Positions 1-8,317 are shown, counted from the first letter of the stretch. The stretch is 64,000 nt of DNA from Bog-113 sp965226755 (GCA_965226755.1 CBDDDT010000005.1:62001-126000); one strand, 5' to 3'. Notes: generated from the letters alone by a model not told the origin. Made by a program: numbers and translations.

Positions 1-534
1 ACGGTTCATGAGTGAATACTCAGTCTGGAGTGCCGCAACGGTCTGAACAGCATGTGCTTTGCGTATGGTGGCGGGGCTCGCTTCCGAAAGGCCGAAATGC
101 AACACCTTCCCTTGCCCGATAAGCTCTTTCACGGCACCCGCGACGTCCTCGATTGGCACGCGTGGATCGACGCGATGTTGATAGAAGAGATCGATGCGGT
201 CGGTACAGAGCCGTTTCAGGCACCCGTCGACCATTCTCTTGATGTGATCGGGCCGGCTGTTTAACCCGCCCGTGTCGCTGAGGTCGAAACCGAACTTCGT
301 TGCGATCTTCACCTCGTTACGGAACGGTTCGAGCGCACCCCCGACGATGGTTTCACTCGTGTACGGACCGTACACTTCAGCCGTGTCGAAGAATGTCACA
401 CCGTTGCTGTGCGCCGCACGGATGGCCTGAATGGCGTCGTCGATGGGAACCGCGGGACCGTAGTTTGTGGCCAGATTCATACAGCCAAACCCGAGTTCCG
501 ATACTTCAAGCGTTCCAAGCTCCCGCGTCTTCAT
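1..534 (-). CDS. Aldo/keto reductase (N-terminal part; runs off the window start)
   Basis: Reading from the ATG at 534 gives 178 residues with no stop before the window edge. The start MKTRELGTLEVSELGFGC is the usual aldo/keto reductase opening. The family tetrad is visible: Asp and Tyr in FFDTAEVYGPYTSE, Lys in KIATKFGF and His in DLFYQHRVDP. Such enzymes are soluble NADPH-dependent carbonyl reductases with a TIM barrel. About 150 C-terminal residues are missing because of the window boundary, not because of damage. It is divergent from an AraC regulator across about 150 bp, a common arrangement in which the regulator controls the reductase; that link is inferred. The true substrate cannot be read from the sequence. 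Confidence 0.9.
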   Translation of the reverse strand, partial: MKTRELGTLEVSELGFGCMNLATNYGPAVPIDDAIQAIRAAHSNGVTFFDTAEVYGPYTSETIVGGALEPFRNEVKIATKFGFDLSDTGGLNSRPDHIKRMVDGCLKRLCTDRIDLFYQHRVDPRVPIEDVAGAVKELIGQGKVLHFGLSEASPATIRKAHAVQTVAALQTEYSLMNR

Positions 535-685
535 GTTTTTCCTCTCCACCTCAAGGCTAGGCCGAAACGCTCATTTGCCGGTAGCCTGATCGGCTTGAAT
601 CATTGCCTATTTGTCCGAGGAAAGTGCGAATTATGTTTCCACGACAGCCCTGGCGCTTTATCTTGGAGAGGTCGAGGAAAACCGA

Positions 686-1624
686 ATGGCTGAGCAGAAA
701 TCGAAACAAAGCGAAGATCCTCTCGTCAGGCAGGCGCTTAAGGAACTGGCTGGCTCAATTAGCAAAGCGTTGGGTAGCGCCACTGAATTGTCAACCGCAG
801 TCCCCGGACTTAAGCTCTACCGAAACACGGCTCCGACTGCACCGAATCCCTGTAGCTATGAGCCGAGTCTGCTTCTCATTCCGCAGGGAAAGAAGCGCGT
901 TGACCTCGGCAAACAGAGTTATTTCTTCGGCGAATCAACCTTCCTCCTTACATCGATCGAGCTTCCAATCGTCAGCCGGGTAAGCGTCGCAAGCGTGCAG
1001 AAGCCCTACCTTGCCTTCTTCCTTAAACTCGATATGGGCATCGTTCGCGATGTTCTGCACACCGAGGAGGTGAGCATTTCTGTGTCGCCCGCTGGAATAC
1101 GCGGAATGGTTCTCGCAGAAGCGACGCCAGACCTGCTTATTCCGTGCTCGCGCATGGTTCAGCTCTTAGGGACGCCTCAGGACGTTCCGTTCTTTGGCAA
1201 ACTGCTCCAGCGAGAGATAATTTACCGGCTCCTGCAGGGGCCTCAAGGAGATCGACTGCGTTCGGTTGCAACTCTGGCGGACCAAGACTATCGAACCGCT
1301 AAGGCGGTCACCTGGTTGCGCGAAAATTTCGAGAAGACGTTGAATGTGGATGAGCTTGCATCGGTGGCGGGTATGAGCAGATCAACGTTGCATCATCACT
1401 TCCGTGGTCTCACCGCGCTGAGTCCTGTTCAATTTCAAAAACAGCTCCGGCTCCATGCAGCACGGCAGAGGATGCTCACAGAGGAGATTGATGCTGCGAG
1501 CGCAGCCTTCGAGGTGGGATACGAAAGTCCCAGCCAGTTCAACCGCGAGTACAAGCGCCTCTTCGGAAAGCCCCCGATGCGCGATGTACTGGCCTTGCGG
1601 GAAATGTACCAGGATACCCGTTAG
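686..1624 (+). CDS. AraC family transcriptional regulator
   Basis: This is a 312-residue cytoplasmic DNA-binding protein. Residues about 20-185 fit the AraC N-terminal effector domain (AraC_N type, 'LLLIPQGKKRVDLG' region). Residues about 215-305 hold two helix-turn-helix motifs, seen as LNVDELASVAGMSRSTLHHHF and EVGYESPSQFNREYKRLFG. The ATG at 686 was chosen because a GAGGAAA Shine-Dalgarno lies 8 nt upstream; a TTG at 611 would add 25 residues that do not look like family sequence. It faces away from the aldo/keto reductase and probably regulates it, as in many AraC-reductase pairs. The inducer is unknown. Confidence 0.9.
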   Translation: MAEQKSKQSEDPLVRQALKELAGSISKALGSATELSTAVPGLKLYRNTAPTAPNPCSYEPSLLLIPQGKKRVDLGKQSYFFGESTFLLTSIELPIVSRVSVASVQKPYLAFFLKLDMGIVRDVLHTEEVSISVSPAGIRGMVLAEATPDLLIPCSRMVQLLGTPQDVPFFGKLLQREIIYRLLQGPQGDRLRSVATLADQDYRTAKAVTWLRENFEKTLNVDELASVAGMSRSTLHHHFRGLTALSPVQFQKQLRLHAARQRMLTEEIDAASAAFEVGYESPSQFNREYKRLFGKPPMRDVLALREMYQDTR

Positions 1625-1780
1625 TAGTTGAAAGAACTGGGATTAAAGCGCTGCGACCACTGCCAAAAGCTCGGCCCGGTCCGGGACTTCGATAGACGCG
1701 GATGATCTCGTCTGCGGCCCTTGGGGCGAAGCTCAGGCTGGCCGCTGTACCTACAAAAGAGGTACACTTATGTGAGGAAC

Positions 1781-2073
1781 ATGAATGGCGGAGAGGTCGA
1801 GTTTGATTGGGACGAAGCAAACGTTCGCCACGTGGCCCGCCATAGCGTCCTGCCGGATGAGGCTGAGCACGTCATCCTGAACGATCCGATGGACCTCGGG
1901 ATGGAAATCGTCGAAGGGGAGGATCGCCACCTCAATCTGGGGTGACAGGGAAGGGCCGAGTTCTTCTCGTGGTGACCACGTGGCGCGAAGATCGCGTTCG
2001 GGTGATAACTGCGTTCGAGCCTATCAAACGGCTCGTTCAGTTCTACTACCAGGAAAGAGAGAGAGGTGATTGA
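1781..2073 (+). pseudogene. brnT: BrnT-family toxin, broken by a one-base frameshift
   Basis: The ATG at 1781 opens a BrnT-like frame (FDWDEANVRHVARHSV, then DEAEHVILND) that meets TGA at 1943-1945. One frame over, starting at the same spot (GTG at 1942), the rest of the family continues: GRVLLVVTTWREDRVRVITA and then a C-terminus ending at TGA 2071-2073. Adding a single G to the GGGG run at 1939-1942 would restore a protein of about 97 residues, the usual BrnT length (an RNase toxin of the RelE fold). The antitoxin gene follows after 3 nt. Either the toxin is inactivated or the base was lost in assembly. The family call is firm; the cause of the break is not. Confidence 0.8.
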
Positions 2074-2076
2074 AAG

Positions 2077-2394
2077 ATGACCAAGAAACAACCGCACTTT
2101 GAGAATGAGACGCAGGAAGCCGAGTGGTGGGTGAAGAATCAGGACATGGTCTTGAACCGCTTTCGCCAAGCTAAGGCTTTGGGCAAATTGGGCAAAGGGA
2201 CGGTGGCGCGAGTTGCCGGCGAACGCGCCAAACAGGCCGGAGCGTCACCAACGATCACCATCCGGCTGGCAGAAGATGACCTTGCGCGAGCGAGAACTTT
2301 GGCCGCAGAGAAAGGTCTGCGGTACCAGACTTATCTCAAAATGCTGCTCCATCAAGCTCTTGACTCCGAGGAGCATAATGCGAAACGCCCTTAG
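2077..2394 (+). CDS. brnA: BrnA-type / CopG-like antitoxin
   Basis: This 105-residue protein starts three bases after the BrnT stop. The N-terminal third (ENETQEAEWWVKNQD) matches the helical toxin-binding part of BrnA antitoxins. The C-terminal half (TITIRLAEDDLARARTLAAE, then YQTYLKMLLHQAL) is a ribbon-helix-helix DNA-binding domain. Such antitoxins neutralise BrnT and repress their own operon as dimers. Here the toxin frame is interrupted while the antitoxin is intact, which is the expected tolerable order of decay. Its coordinates and spacing support co-transcription with brnT. Confidence 0.85.
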   Translation: MTKKQPHFENETQEAEWWVKNQDMVLNRFRQAKALGKLGKGTVARVAGERAKQAGASPTITIRLAEDDLARARTLAAEKGLRYQTYLKMLLHQALDSEEHNAKRP

Positions 2395-2454
2395 GCACAT
2401 TGTTTCTTTTTGCCATCGCCGCGCAAATGGCCCGTTAGAAAACGTGAAACTGGA

Positions 2455-2835
2455 ATGTCATTGCCGATCGTAAATCCCGCTGTGGTGCTTGATCAGACCG
2501 CGATCCGGAGCTTGAGGCAGCGGGTAAAAGCTGGATCGGTCTGGCGGCTGCATGTTTTCCGGCGTTAACGGCTCCGGGCCATACCGATATCCCGCTTCGG
2601 GTCTTCTGGTATCCCGAGTCTTCTTTGCGTGCGGGCGCTGAGGCCGTTGTGATCGACGGCGTTCCAGTAAAAATTTCTCGGCAGATACCGGAAAAAGATT
2701 GGGCTCGATGTTGCTATCGAGGCTCTACGAGCATACCGGGAACGTACCCCAAGGCCGAACAGAGCGGCGTTCATATTTGCTCAAATCAATCGTGTCCAGA
2801 AAATCATGCGGCCCTACCTTGAGGCCGCAATGTGA
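2455..2835 (+). pseudogene. Remnant of AbiEi-family antitoxin (frameshifted, internally deleted)
   Basis: No single frame spans this stretch, but pieces resemble the type IV AbiEi antitoxin in the right order. From about 2571 one frame reads IPLRVFWYPESSLRAGAEAV and then VVIDGVPVKIS. From 2683 another frame reads RYRKKIGLDVAIEALRAYRE and ends VQKIMRPYLEAAM. In intact AbiEi these two blocks are joined by about 10 residues (a 'KTVADCF'-like segment) that are missing here, so there is a small deletion plus a shift. A possible N-terminal piece starts at ATG 2455 (MSLPIVNPAVVLDQ) but is not diagnostic. The last codon overlaps the GTG of the following abiEii fragment, preserving the usual AbiEi-AbiEii overlap. 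Confidence 0.6.
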
Positions 2836-3019
2836 ACGGACGTGATCTGGGTGCATCGGTCAGGCAGCGCCTCGTCGACCAATCCCGCGCAAAAAACCGG
2901 CCATTTCACGAGCTACTTCAGTACCCGTCCTTACTCGATTTTCCCAATCCAGTGCTCTGGGCCTATCTAAGAGAGACTGTCATTGCGGAGAAGTTGGAAG
3001 CGCTCACGGCACTGGGCAT
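2832..3019 (+). pseudogene. 5' and middle fragment of AbiEii nucleotidyltransferase toxin
   Basis: The GTG at 2832 overlaps the AbiEi remnant stop. The first 30 codons (DLGASVRQRLVDQSRAKNRP, then FHELLQY) are a typical AbiEii N-terminus. The frame then jumps directly to PSLLDFPNPVLWAYLRETVI and AEKLEALTALG, which normally lies near residue 190, so roughly 150 codons including the nucleotidyltransferase core are absent. After 3019 the frame runs into an unrelated histidine-kinase tail. The product cannot be a functional toxin. The matching 3' part of abiEii is found 1.9 kb downstream at 4908-5064. Confidence 0.7.
2970..3019 (+). repeat. 50-bp direct repeat, copy 1 (abiEii coding DNA)
   Basis: This 50-bp block recurs at 4908-4957 with one mismatch (A at 3006 versus G at 4944). 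It encodes RETVIAEKLEAL of AbiEii in both places. Sequence on either side differs, so the two copies bracket a 1.9-kb segment. Confidence 0.9.
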
Positions 3020-3137
3020 CGCCAAGGAAATCGTCTCTGCGCATGGGGGTGATATAGAAGTTTCCTCCAGCCAGGAAGAAGGCACAACATTCATCGCATC
3101 GCTTCCCCGCGCTACGCCCACGCTCCATGCAGGATAA
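3014..3137 (+). pseudogene. C-terminal fragment of a sensor histidine kinase
   Basis: In frame with the abiEii fragment, the sequence becomes GIAKEIVSAHGGDIEVSS and then EEGTTFIASLP before a stop at 3137. This is the G2/F-box end of a HATPase_c domain, normally written '(G)LAIAKEIVEAHGG'. Nothing else of a kinase (H-box, N-box, G1) is present upstream. The join with abiEii DNA falls exactly at the end of the 50-bp repeat. It is a relic of a rearrangement, not a working protein. Confidence 0.7.
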
Positions 3138-3189
3138 GAAATAATACAGTATTTCACTCGACGAAGGCGGCGCATCAACTGGCCATGTT

Positions 3190-4164
3190 TTAAGAAATTT
3201 GAACCACTACGCGCGGTTTTCCGGGCGCATCCCACGCCTCCCCAATCGCTGATAGAGGAACTGCTTTCGTCGCAATCTGAAGCCTGGCCGGACCGAAAGC
3301 ATCGAAAACGCTTTTGATCGAGGCAAGCAGCTTCGGGAATGGAACGCTCTTGACGCCGCTGCCCATTAATTGAATGGCAGAAGAGCGGAGCGTTGCGCCG
3401 GGCAATTCGACGTTTTCCTCGCGGCTCGCGCCGCCAACATGCACGAAGCGGACGGGGCGGGTATCCTCCACGCCCCTGGCAATCGCGACGATGACGGTCT
3501 TCGCGCTCTCGCCCCACAGGTAATCGATTACAACGTCGATTCCGCGAGAGAATTCTTCCATCAGCGCCTTCTCGTAATGCTTTCCGCCAAGCGGATGGGA
3601 TATGCCCAGCGCGAAAGGAACCACGACATCCGCGCCCAACGACGTCAGTTCCTTGAGTTCCGTTTCGTTCCGTCCGGTGCCGATGACCTTTCCCGCGCCA
3701 AGATATTTCGCCAGTTGCACCGCGAGCCTGCCCGCAGTTCCTGTTGCGCCGTTGACCAGTACTGTTTCCCCGCGTTTTAAGTGGGCACGTTCGACCAGCG
3801 CGGCCCAGGCCGACATACCGGGATTGGCGATCGCGGCGGCTGTGACATCCTCCAGCCCGTCTGGAACTGCAATACATTGCTGCGGGCGAACGAGGGACTT
3901 TTCCGCGAGCGCTCCATAAGGAGCTTCCGGCAACACGAAGTAAACCCGACGCCCGTCTTCGGTACGACCCACGCCGTCGGCCCCGGGCACGGAGGGAAAT
4001 TGGCCACCTCCACTGTAATGGCTGCCCGAAGACCGGGACTTGCTGAACTGACTAAGTGCGGAAGCACTCACCGCGACGATTTCCATTCCGTCGGAAGGAA
4101 CGGGATCGGCGAAATCTCCGAACACCGGCGTTTGCCCGGCTGAAATGATGATTGCTGCTTTCAT
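3190..4164 (-). CDS. Zinc-independent quinone oxidoreductase / medium-chain dehydrogenase
   Basis: This 324-residue cytoplasmic MDR-superfamily enzyme probably reduces quinones or enones with NADPH. A GroES-like N-terminal domain (about residues 1-115) is followed by a Rossmann domain with VNGATGTAGRLAVQLAKYLG and the nearby Arg in GTGRNETEL that favours NADPH. The Cys/His zinc ligands of alcohol dehydrogenases are not apparent. The ATG at 4164 is preceded by AAGGAG at a good distance; the 27 codons upstream in frame are only promoter DNA. It is divergent from a TetR gene over a perfect palindrome, so it is likely repressed by that TetR. Confidence 0.85.
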   Translation of the reverse strand: MKAAIIISAGQTPVFGDFADPVPSDGMEIVAVSASALSQFSKSRSSGSHYSGGGQFPSVPGADGVGRTEDGRRVYFVLPEAPYGALAEKSLVRPQQCIAVPDGLEDVTAAAIANPGMSAWAALVERAHLKRGETVLVNGATGTAGRLAVQLAKYLGAGKVIGTGRNETELKELTSLGADVVVPFALGISHPLGGKHYEKALMEEFSRGIDVVIDYLWGESAKTVIVAIARGVEDTRPVRFVHVGGASREENVELPGATLRSSAIQLMGSGVKSVPFPKLLASIKSVFDAFGPARLQIATKAVPLSAIGEAWDAPGKPRVVVQIS

Positions 4165-4227
4165 ACTGCTCTCCTTAAGCTCATTGAAAGGACGCCATCT
4201 AACACCGTTCAGTTTATTGAACGCTGT

Positions 4228-4245
4228 TTGACTTTCGAAAGTCAA
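4228..4245. promoter_or_regulatory. Probable TetR operator (18-bp perfect palindrome)
   Basis: TTGACTTTCGAAAGTCAA is a perfect palindrome midway between the divergent oxidoreductase and TetR genes. Its left half supplies a TTGACT -35 element with TATTGA 17 bp later (4251-4256) reading toward tetR. A repressor bound here would block that promoter and probably the one facing the other way. Confidence 0.75.
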
Positions 4246-4263
4246 GTTGGTATTGATGGAGTA

Positions 4264-4893
4264 ATGAAAGTGAACCGCGGCATGGTGACCCGCGCTGGCC
4301 TGAAGCTCTTGAATGAGGTTGGCCTTGAGCAGCTGACCTTGCGGCTTCTCGGGCAGGAGCTAAAAATCCAGGCAGCAACGGTTTACTGGCATTTCAAGAG
4401 CAAAGAAGCGCTGATCGACGAGATGGCTACTATCGTTCTCGCCGAGGGAGCCCGTCACCTCGTTCCCGGCAAGGAAACAGAAGATTGGCGCGTTTGGGCC
4501 GCCTCTTTCGGAACAGGTCTCCGCAGGACCCTTTTGACGTATCGCGACGGCGCCAGGATGATATCGGGAACGCGGCTGAACAATACCGAATATATGCATA
4601 CGGCGGAACACATCGCGGGGCGCCTCGTTGACAGAGGCTTTACGGTGCGCCAAGTCGTCGTTCTGCTCAGCACGATTTACAACTACACGCTCAGCTTCGT
4701 TATGGAGGAGCAAGCGGTCTTTCCGCGACCAGGGGAACGTTCGCCTCAATACGACCTTGCGAACAGGAACGGAAAGCTTGATCCAAAGGAGTTTCCAATT
4801 CTCCGTCAGAGCGGCTCCATCCTGTTCGATAAGTTTGATCGCCGTTATAAGGAAGGACTCGAGTTGATTCTGCGCGGCGCTGGCCAGGCGTAA
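4264..4893 (+). CDS. TetR family transcriptional repressor
   Basis: This is a 209-residue regulator. Residues about 8-55 form the TetR helix-turn-helix (AGLKLLNEVGLEQLTLRLLG, then AATVYWHFKSKEAL). The rest resembles the TetR_C ligand-binding domain of TetR itself (class with 'WR..A..fg.glR..ll...dGARm'). The ATG at 4264 is used because a TTG at 4228 lies inside the operator palindrome. No clear Shine-Dalgarno is visible, and the predicted promoter would start transcription at or just before the ATG, suggesting a leaderless message. It probably represses itself and the divergent oxidoreductase. The ligand is unknown. Confidence 0.85.
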   Translation: MKVNRGMVTRAGLKLLNEVGLEQLTLRLLGQELKIQAATVYWHFKSKEALIDEMATIVLAEGARHLVPGKETEDWRVWAASFGTGLRRTLLTYRDGARMISGTRLNNTEYMHTAEHIAGRLVDRGFTVRQVVVLLSTIYNYTLSFVMEEQAVFPRPGERSPQYDLANRNGKLDPKEFPILRQSGSILFDKFDRRYKEGLELILRGAGQA

Positions 4894-4907
4894 CTGGCGC
4901 GGACAAT

Positions 4908-4957
4908 AGAGAGACTGTCATTGCGGAGAAGTTGGAAGCGCTCGCGGCACTGGGCAT
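4908..4957 (+). repeat. 50-bp direct repeat, copy 2 (abiEii coding DNA)
   Basis: This is the partner of 2970-3019 with a single mismatch. Here the repeat continues into genuine AbiEii sequence downstream, so this copy holds the native 3' junction. Confidence 0.9.
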
Positions 4958-5064
4958 GCTCAATAGCCGGATCAAGGACTACTACGATCTCGCCCTTCCG
5001 TCCCGCAGCCGCTGCCGAGACTCCATTCAAAGCCCGCTGGACACCCGGCGGACGATGGGCATGA
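4908..5064 (+). pseudogene. 3' fragment of AbiEii toxin gene
   Basis: The frame reads RETVIAEKLEALAALGML and then NSRIKDYYDLALPSR, a signature block of AbiEii (usually 'RETVVAEK...MLNSRMKDYFDL'). After an internal loss and a frame change, the last codons before TGA at 5062-5064 read PFKARWTPGGRWA. That matches the 'F..W.PGG.W' tail of the family. The fragment has no start and lacks the catalytic core. Together with 2832-3019 it shows that one abiEii gene was split and eroded. From 5065 to 5267 nothing further was recognised. Confidence 0.65.
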
Positions 5065-5267
5065 GGACGACTTCATGCAGCAACGGGTTTGGGGAGCGGA
5101 TGGCTAAAAGCTGCCACTCTTGTCGAGATGAACGAACCCCCATTCAATCTGTCCACGCCTTCGAGTCGCCATCCCGTATCTCGACCAATCAGATAGATTT
5201 TTCCGGATAATTTTTGGTAGCCTAGCTCATTGCCGCAAACCTTCGGAAAGGATCTTCGCCTAAAGTC

Positions 5268-8075
5268 ATGCGCCGAGCCGCTGCATTCAGTTTTGTGATC
5301 GCCGCCGTGATCGGCATCTGGGTGGCGACGGGCTCAACGGCTGCCCCGGCAGGCTCGGAGCTTTCCGGACCGCGCCAGACCATCTTACTGACGCTGGGAC
5401 AGAAGGCGACCAGCGTGGAACGGTGGGATGGGTCGATCGCCGTCGACGGCGGCAGCGTTCTCGACCTGCAAGGCCGTGAGTTCCTGGCAGACGATTCCGT
5501 GTCCGGCGCGGCGCCAACGGGCTCAGGACGCTGGAAGACGGCTACCCGAAAGGAGGCCATCGCCCCTTACGCGGATATCCATTACACCGAGCTGCGCCCC
5601 GGCGCCATTCCGGACGTTTTCTATCGTCCGAGCGGGGTGTATGCCACTTTGCGGGCGTCGGGAACAGAGCGCGTGTCGGTAACAACCGCGCAGGGGAACT
5701 TCGAGTTCCGCCTCAACGAGATCGGACTCCAACCTGCGCCGTTTCTGGACGGCCGCGCCGCCGTCCAATTAGTCCCTTCGCCGTGGAAGCTATCGACGGG
5801 AGCAACCCAGGACGATGAGCCGGCCGTTGCCGCGCTGCCGGATGGCGGCGTCGCCGCGGCGTGGATCGCGTACCGTGACCGGGCGGACCGCGTTCTTCTC
5901 CGCTCTATGTCCGCGACAGGAGAGTGGACACCGCCGGAAGAAGTAAGTGCGCATCCGGCTGATATGTTCCGCTGCGCGCTGGCCGCCGGCGCTCAAGGCG
6001 ATCTCTGGGCCTTCTGGACGGAACGCGCGGGAGAGCGGTGGCAACTGTGGGCGCGCCGCAAAACCAAAGCGAAATGGACTGAACCTCAAGTGCTTTCTTC
6101 GGATGGATCGGCGTCGTTCGTGCGCGCCGCCTCATCGCCCTCAGGCGATATCTTCGTCACATGGCAGCGTTTTCAGAACGGTCAAAGCGACATTTGGATG
6201 CGCGCCTTCGAAAACGGAAAGTGGTCGCCGGAAATCAAAATCAGCGAATCCACGGCGAACGATTGGGAACCGGCTATCGCCGCGAGCGCGGACGGGACAG
6301 CATATGTTGCGTGGGACACCTACGACGCGGGCAATTACGATATCGAATTCCGCAGCCGGCGCGCGGGCAGTTTATCTCCTGTGCAGCGTGTGACGCGCGG
6401 CCCCCAGTTTCAGGCGCACGCGGCGGTTGCCGTCGATCGTCAAGGCCGGCCGTGGGTGGCATGGGACGAATCCGGCGTGAACTGGGGTAAGGACCAGGGC
6501 TTTCTGATTCCCACTCCGCTGGCGACGCCGCTGCATCAGCAGCGCGCGATTCACGTCTTGATGCAGCAGGGCGCCCAATGGCTGGAAGCCCCGAATTCCT
6601 TCGGTGAGAATGCCGAGCATCCGCAACTTGCGTTCGACGGCGGCGGGGCGCTGACCTTGCTGTTCCGGCATTGGACGCGCCAGAACGGGCGCACCATCGG
6701 CAGTCCGATCACATGGGAAAACTACCTGACGAGCTTCAACGGTTCCCGTTGGTCTCAACCGGCGCCGCTTGAACACAGCGCTGGATCGATAGAAAAGAAT
6801 CCTGCCCTGGCCACCGCCGCGAGGGGCGAAGTCGTCACGGCATGGATGACCGATAACCGTCCTTTCGCGACCCAGATTCCCGGCAAAGCGGATATTTACT
6901 TCGCGCGTCTCCCGGCAGGCGAACGCTTCGCGGATTCGAGTCTGCCCCCATTCAAGGAATCCCAGCCGGAAGCGATTCCGGTCCATGCGAACGAAACAGC
7001 CAACATCAAGAGCGCCCGCGGTTACGTGTTGTCGTCCGGCGGGCATACCTACCGGCTCTACCGGGGGGACATGCACCGGCACAGCGATGTTTCGCAGGAT
7101 TTCAAATACGACGGCTCGCTGCTGGAAATCTATCGCTACGCGCTCGACGCCGCCGGATTCGATTACATCGCGATCACCGATCACCAGGCCGGTTATGACC
7201 AGGAGTTCACCTGGTGGCAAAACCAGAAGCTGGCGCATTTGTTCTACGCGCCCGGCTCGTTCACTCCGCTTTTCGCATACGAGCGCAGCGTGCCTTACCC
7301 TAACGGCCATCGCAACGTGATTTTCGATCATCCCGGCGTTCGCACGCTTCCTATCAGTCCGGAGGAGATGCGCGCCGAGAAAAATACCGGTCCCGTCCTC
7401 TATCCATACCTGCGGCAGAACGACGGTATCTCCATGCCGCACTCAACGGCGACGGACCAGGGCACGGATTGGCGTGACAACGATCCGGACCTGGAGCCTT
7501 TGATCGAAATCTACCAGGGCTACCGCAGCAGCTATGAGTACGAGGGCGCGCCGCGCGCCGCCACCGCGACAAATTACCAGGCTCAGAAGAGCGGATGGGA
7601 GCCCAAAGGCTTCTATTGGAACGCTCTCGCGAAAGGCTACCGGTTGGGCGTACAAGCCAGTTCCGATCACTGGTCCACGCACATTTCTTATGCGTTTCTG
7701 GCGGCCGAGAATTTCACGCGTCCGGGGCTCCTCGACGCCATTCGCAAGCGGCATTCCTACGGCGCGACAGATAACATTGTGCTTGACTTCCGCGCCCGCG
7801 CCGGAAGCTCGGAATACATCATGGGCGACCGTCTGCGCGCACCCCGGCAAGCCCCCCGCTTCTCGGTGCGCGTGATCGGCACGGGGCCGATCCTGCAGAT
7901 CGACTTGATCAAGAGCGCGAAATTCATCTACAACGTGCGCCCGGCCTCCAGCGAGACGTCGTTCGAATACGTGGAGAACAATTACGTGCCGGGGAAGGAC
8001 TGGTACTACGTTCGAGTCCTCCAGCAGGACGGCCAGCTCGCCTGGAGTTCCCCCATCTGGCTGGATCCGCAATAA
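5268..8075 (+). CDS. Secreted PHP-domain metallohydrolase with N-terminal beta-propeller-like repeats (CehA/McbA-like)
   Basis: The 935 residues start with a signal peptide (about 1-26). Residues about 165-560 contain repeated units of the type 'G..W..W' / 'W..P..(V/L)S', as in sialidase or exo-beta-propeller domains (WTPPEEVSAHPADMFRCALA, KWTEPQVLSS, KWSPEIKISESTANDWEPAI). The C-terminal third is a PHP phosphoesterase fold of the CehA/McbA type. Its metal ligands are visible as MHRHSD near residue 604, ITDH near 638, MPHSTA near 725 and SSDHWS near 800. The substrate is unknown: CehA hydrolyses carbamates, while other PHP proteins hydrolyse phosphoesters. It stands alone ahead of a TonB-dependent receptor and probably acts in the periplasm. 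Confidence 0.75.
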   Translation: MRRAAAFSFVIAAVIGIWVATGSTAAPAGSELSGPRQTILLTLGQKATSVERWDGSIAVDGGSVLDLQGREFLADDSVSGAAPTGSGRWKTATRKEAIAPYADIHYTELRPGAIPDVFYRPSGVYATLRASGTERVSVTTAQGNFEFRLNEIGLQPAPFLDGRAAVQLVPSPWKLSTGATQDDEPAVAALPDGGVAAAWIAYRDRADRVLLRSMSATGEWTPPEEVSAHPADMFRCALAAGAQGDLWAFWTERAGERWQLWARRKTKAKWTEPQVLSSDGSASFVRAASSPSGDIFVTWQRFQNGQSDIWMRAFENGKWSPEIKISESTANDWEPAIAASADGTAYVAWDTYDAGNYDIEFRSRRAGSLSPVQRVTRGPQFQAHAAVAVDRQGRPWVAWDESGVNWGKDQGFLIPTPLATPLHQQRAIHVLMQQGAQWLEAPNSFGENAEHPQLAFDGGGALTLLFRHWTRQNGRTIGSPITWENYLTSFNGSRWSQPAPLEHSAGSIEKNPALATAARGEVVTAWMTDNRPFATQIPGKADIYFARLPAGERFADSSLPPFKESQPEAIPVHANETANIKSARGYVLSSGGHTYRLYRGDMHRHSDVSQDFKYDGSLLEIYRYALDAAGFDYIAITDHQAGYDQEFTWWQNQKLAHLFYAPGSFTPLFAYERSVPYPNGHRNVIFDHPGVRTLPISPEEMRAEKNTGPVLYPYLRQNDGISMPHSTATDQGTDWRDNDPDLEPLIEIYQGYRSSYEYEGAPRAATATNYQAQKSGWEPKGFYWNALAKGYRLGVQASSDHWSTHISYAFLAAENFTRPGLLDAIRKRHSYGATDNIVLDFRARAGSSEYIMGDRLRAPRQAPRFSVRVIGTGPILQIDLIKSAKFIYNVRPASSETSFEYVENNYVPGKDWYYVRVLQQDGQLAWSSPIWLDPQ

Positions 8076-8317
8076 CGCGACGCCGGATTCAACCCGGATC
8101 GTCTTCTCAATAGTACGAGGTCGGATGACGGACGATCCTCGCAACTCGTTTTAAATGATAGGTTTGCAAATCATTAGGCTCTTTGCATTTAAAAAAAGCG
8201 CCAAGCCCACTTGATTTCTTACCCATTATCATCCTATTCTCTATAAACCAACTAAACAATTTGGCGTTTGGTGAGAGACACCACAAATAGTGATGTCTTT
8301 GGGGGGAGCCATCAGTA

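Noticed and set aside
6372..7442. Minus-strand open frame of 356 codons
   Set aside because: It is antisense to the propeller-PHP gene; no motifs found.
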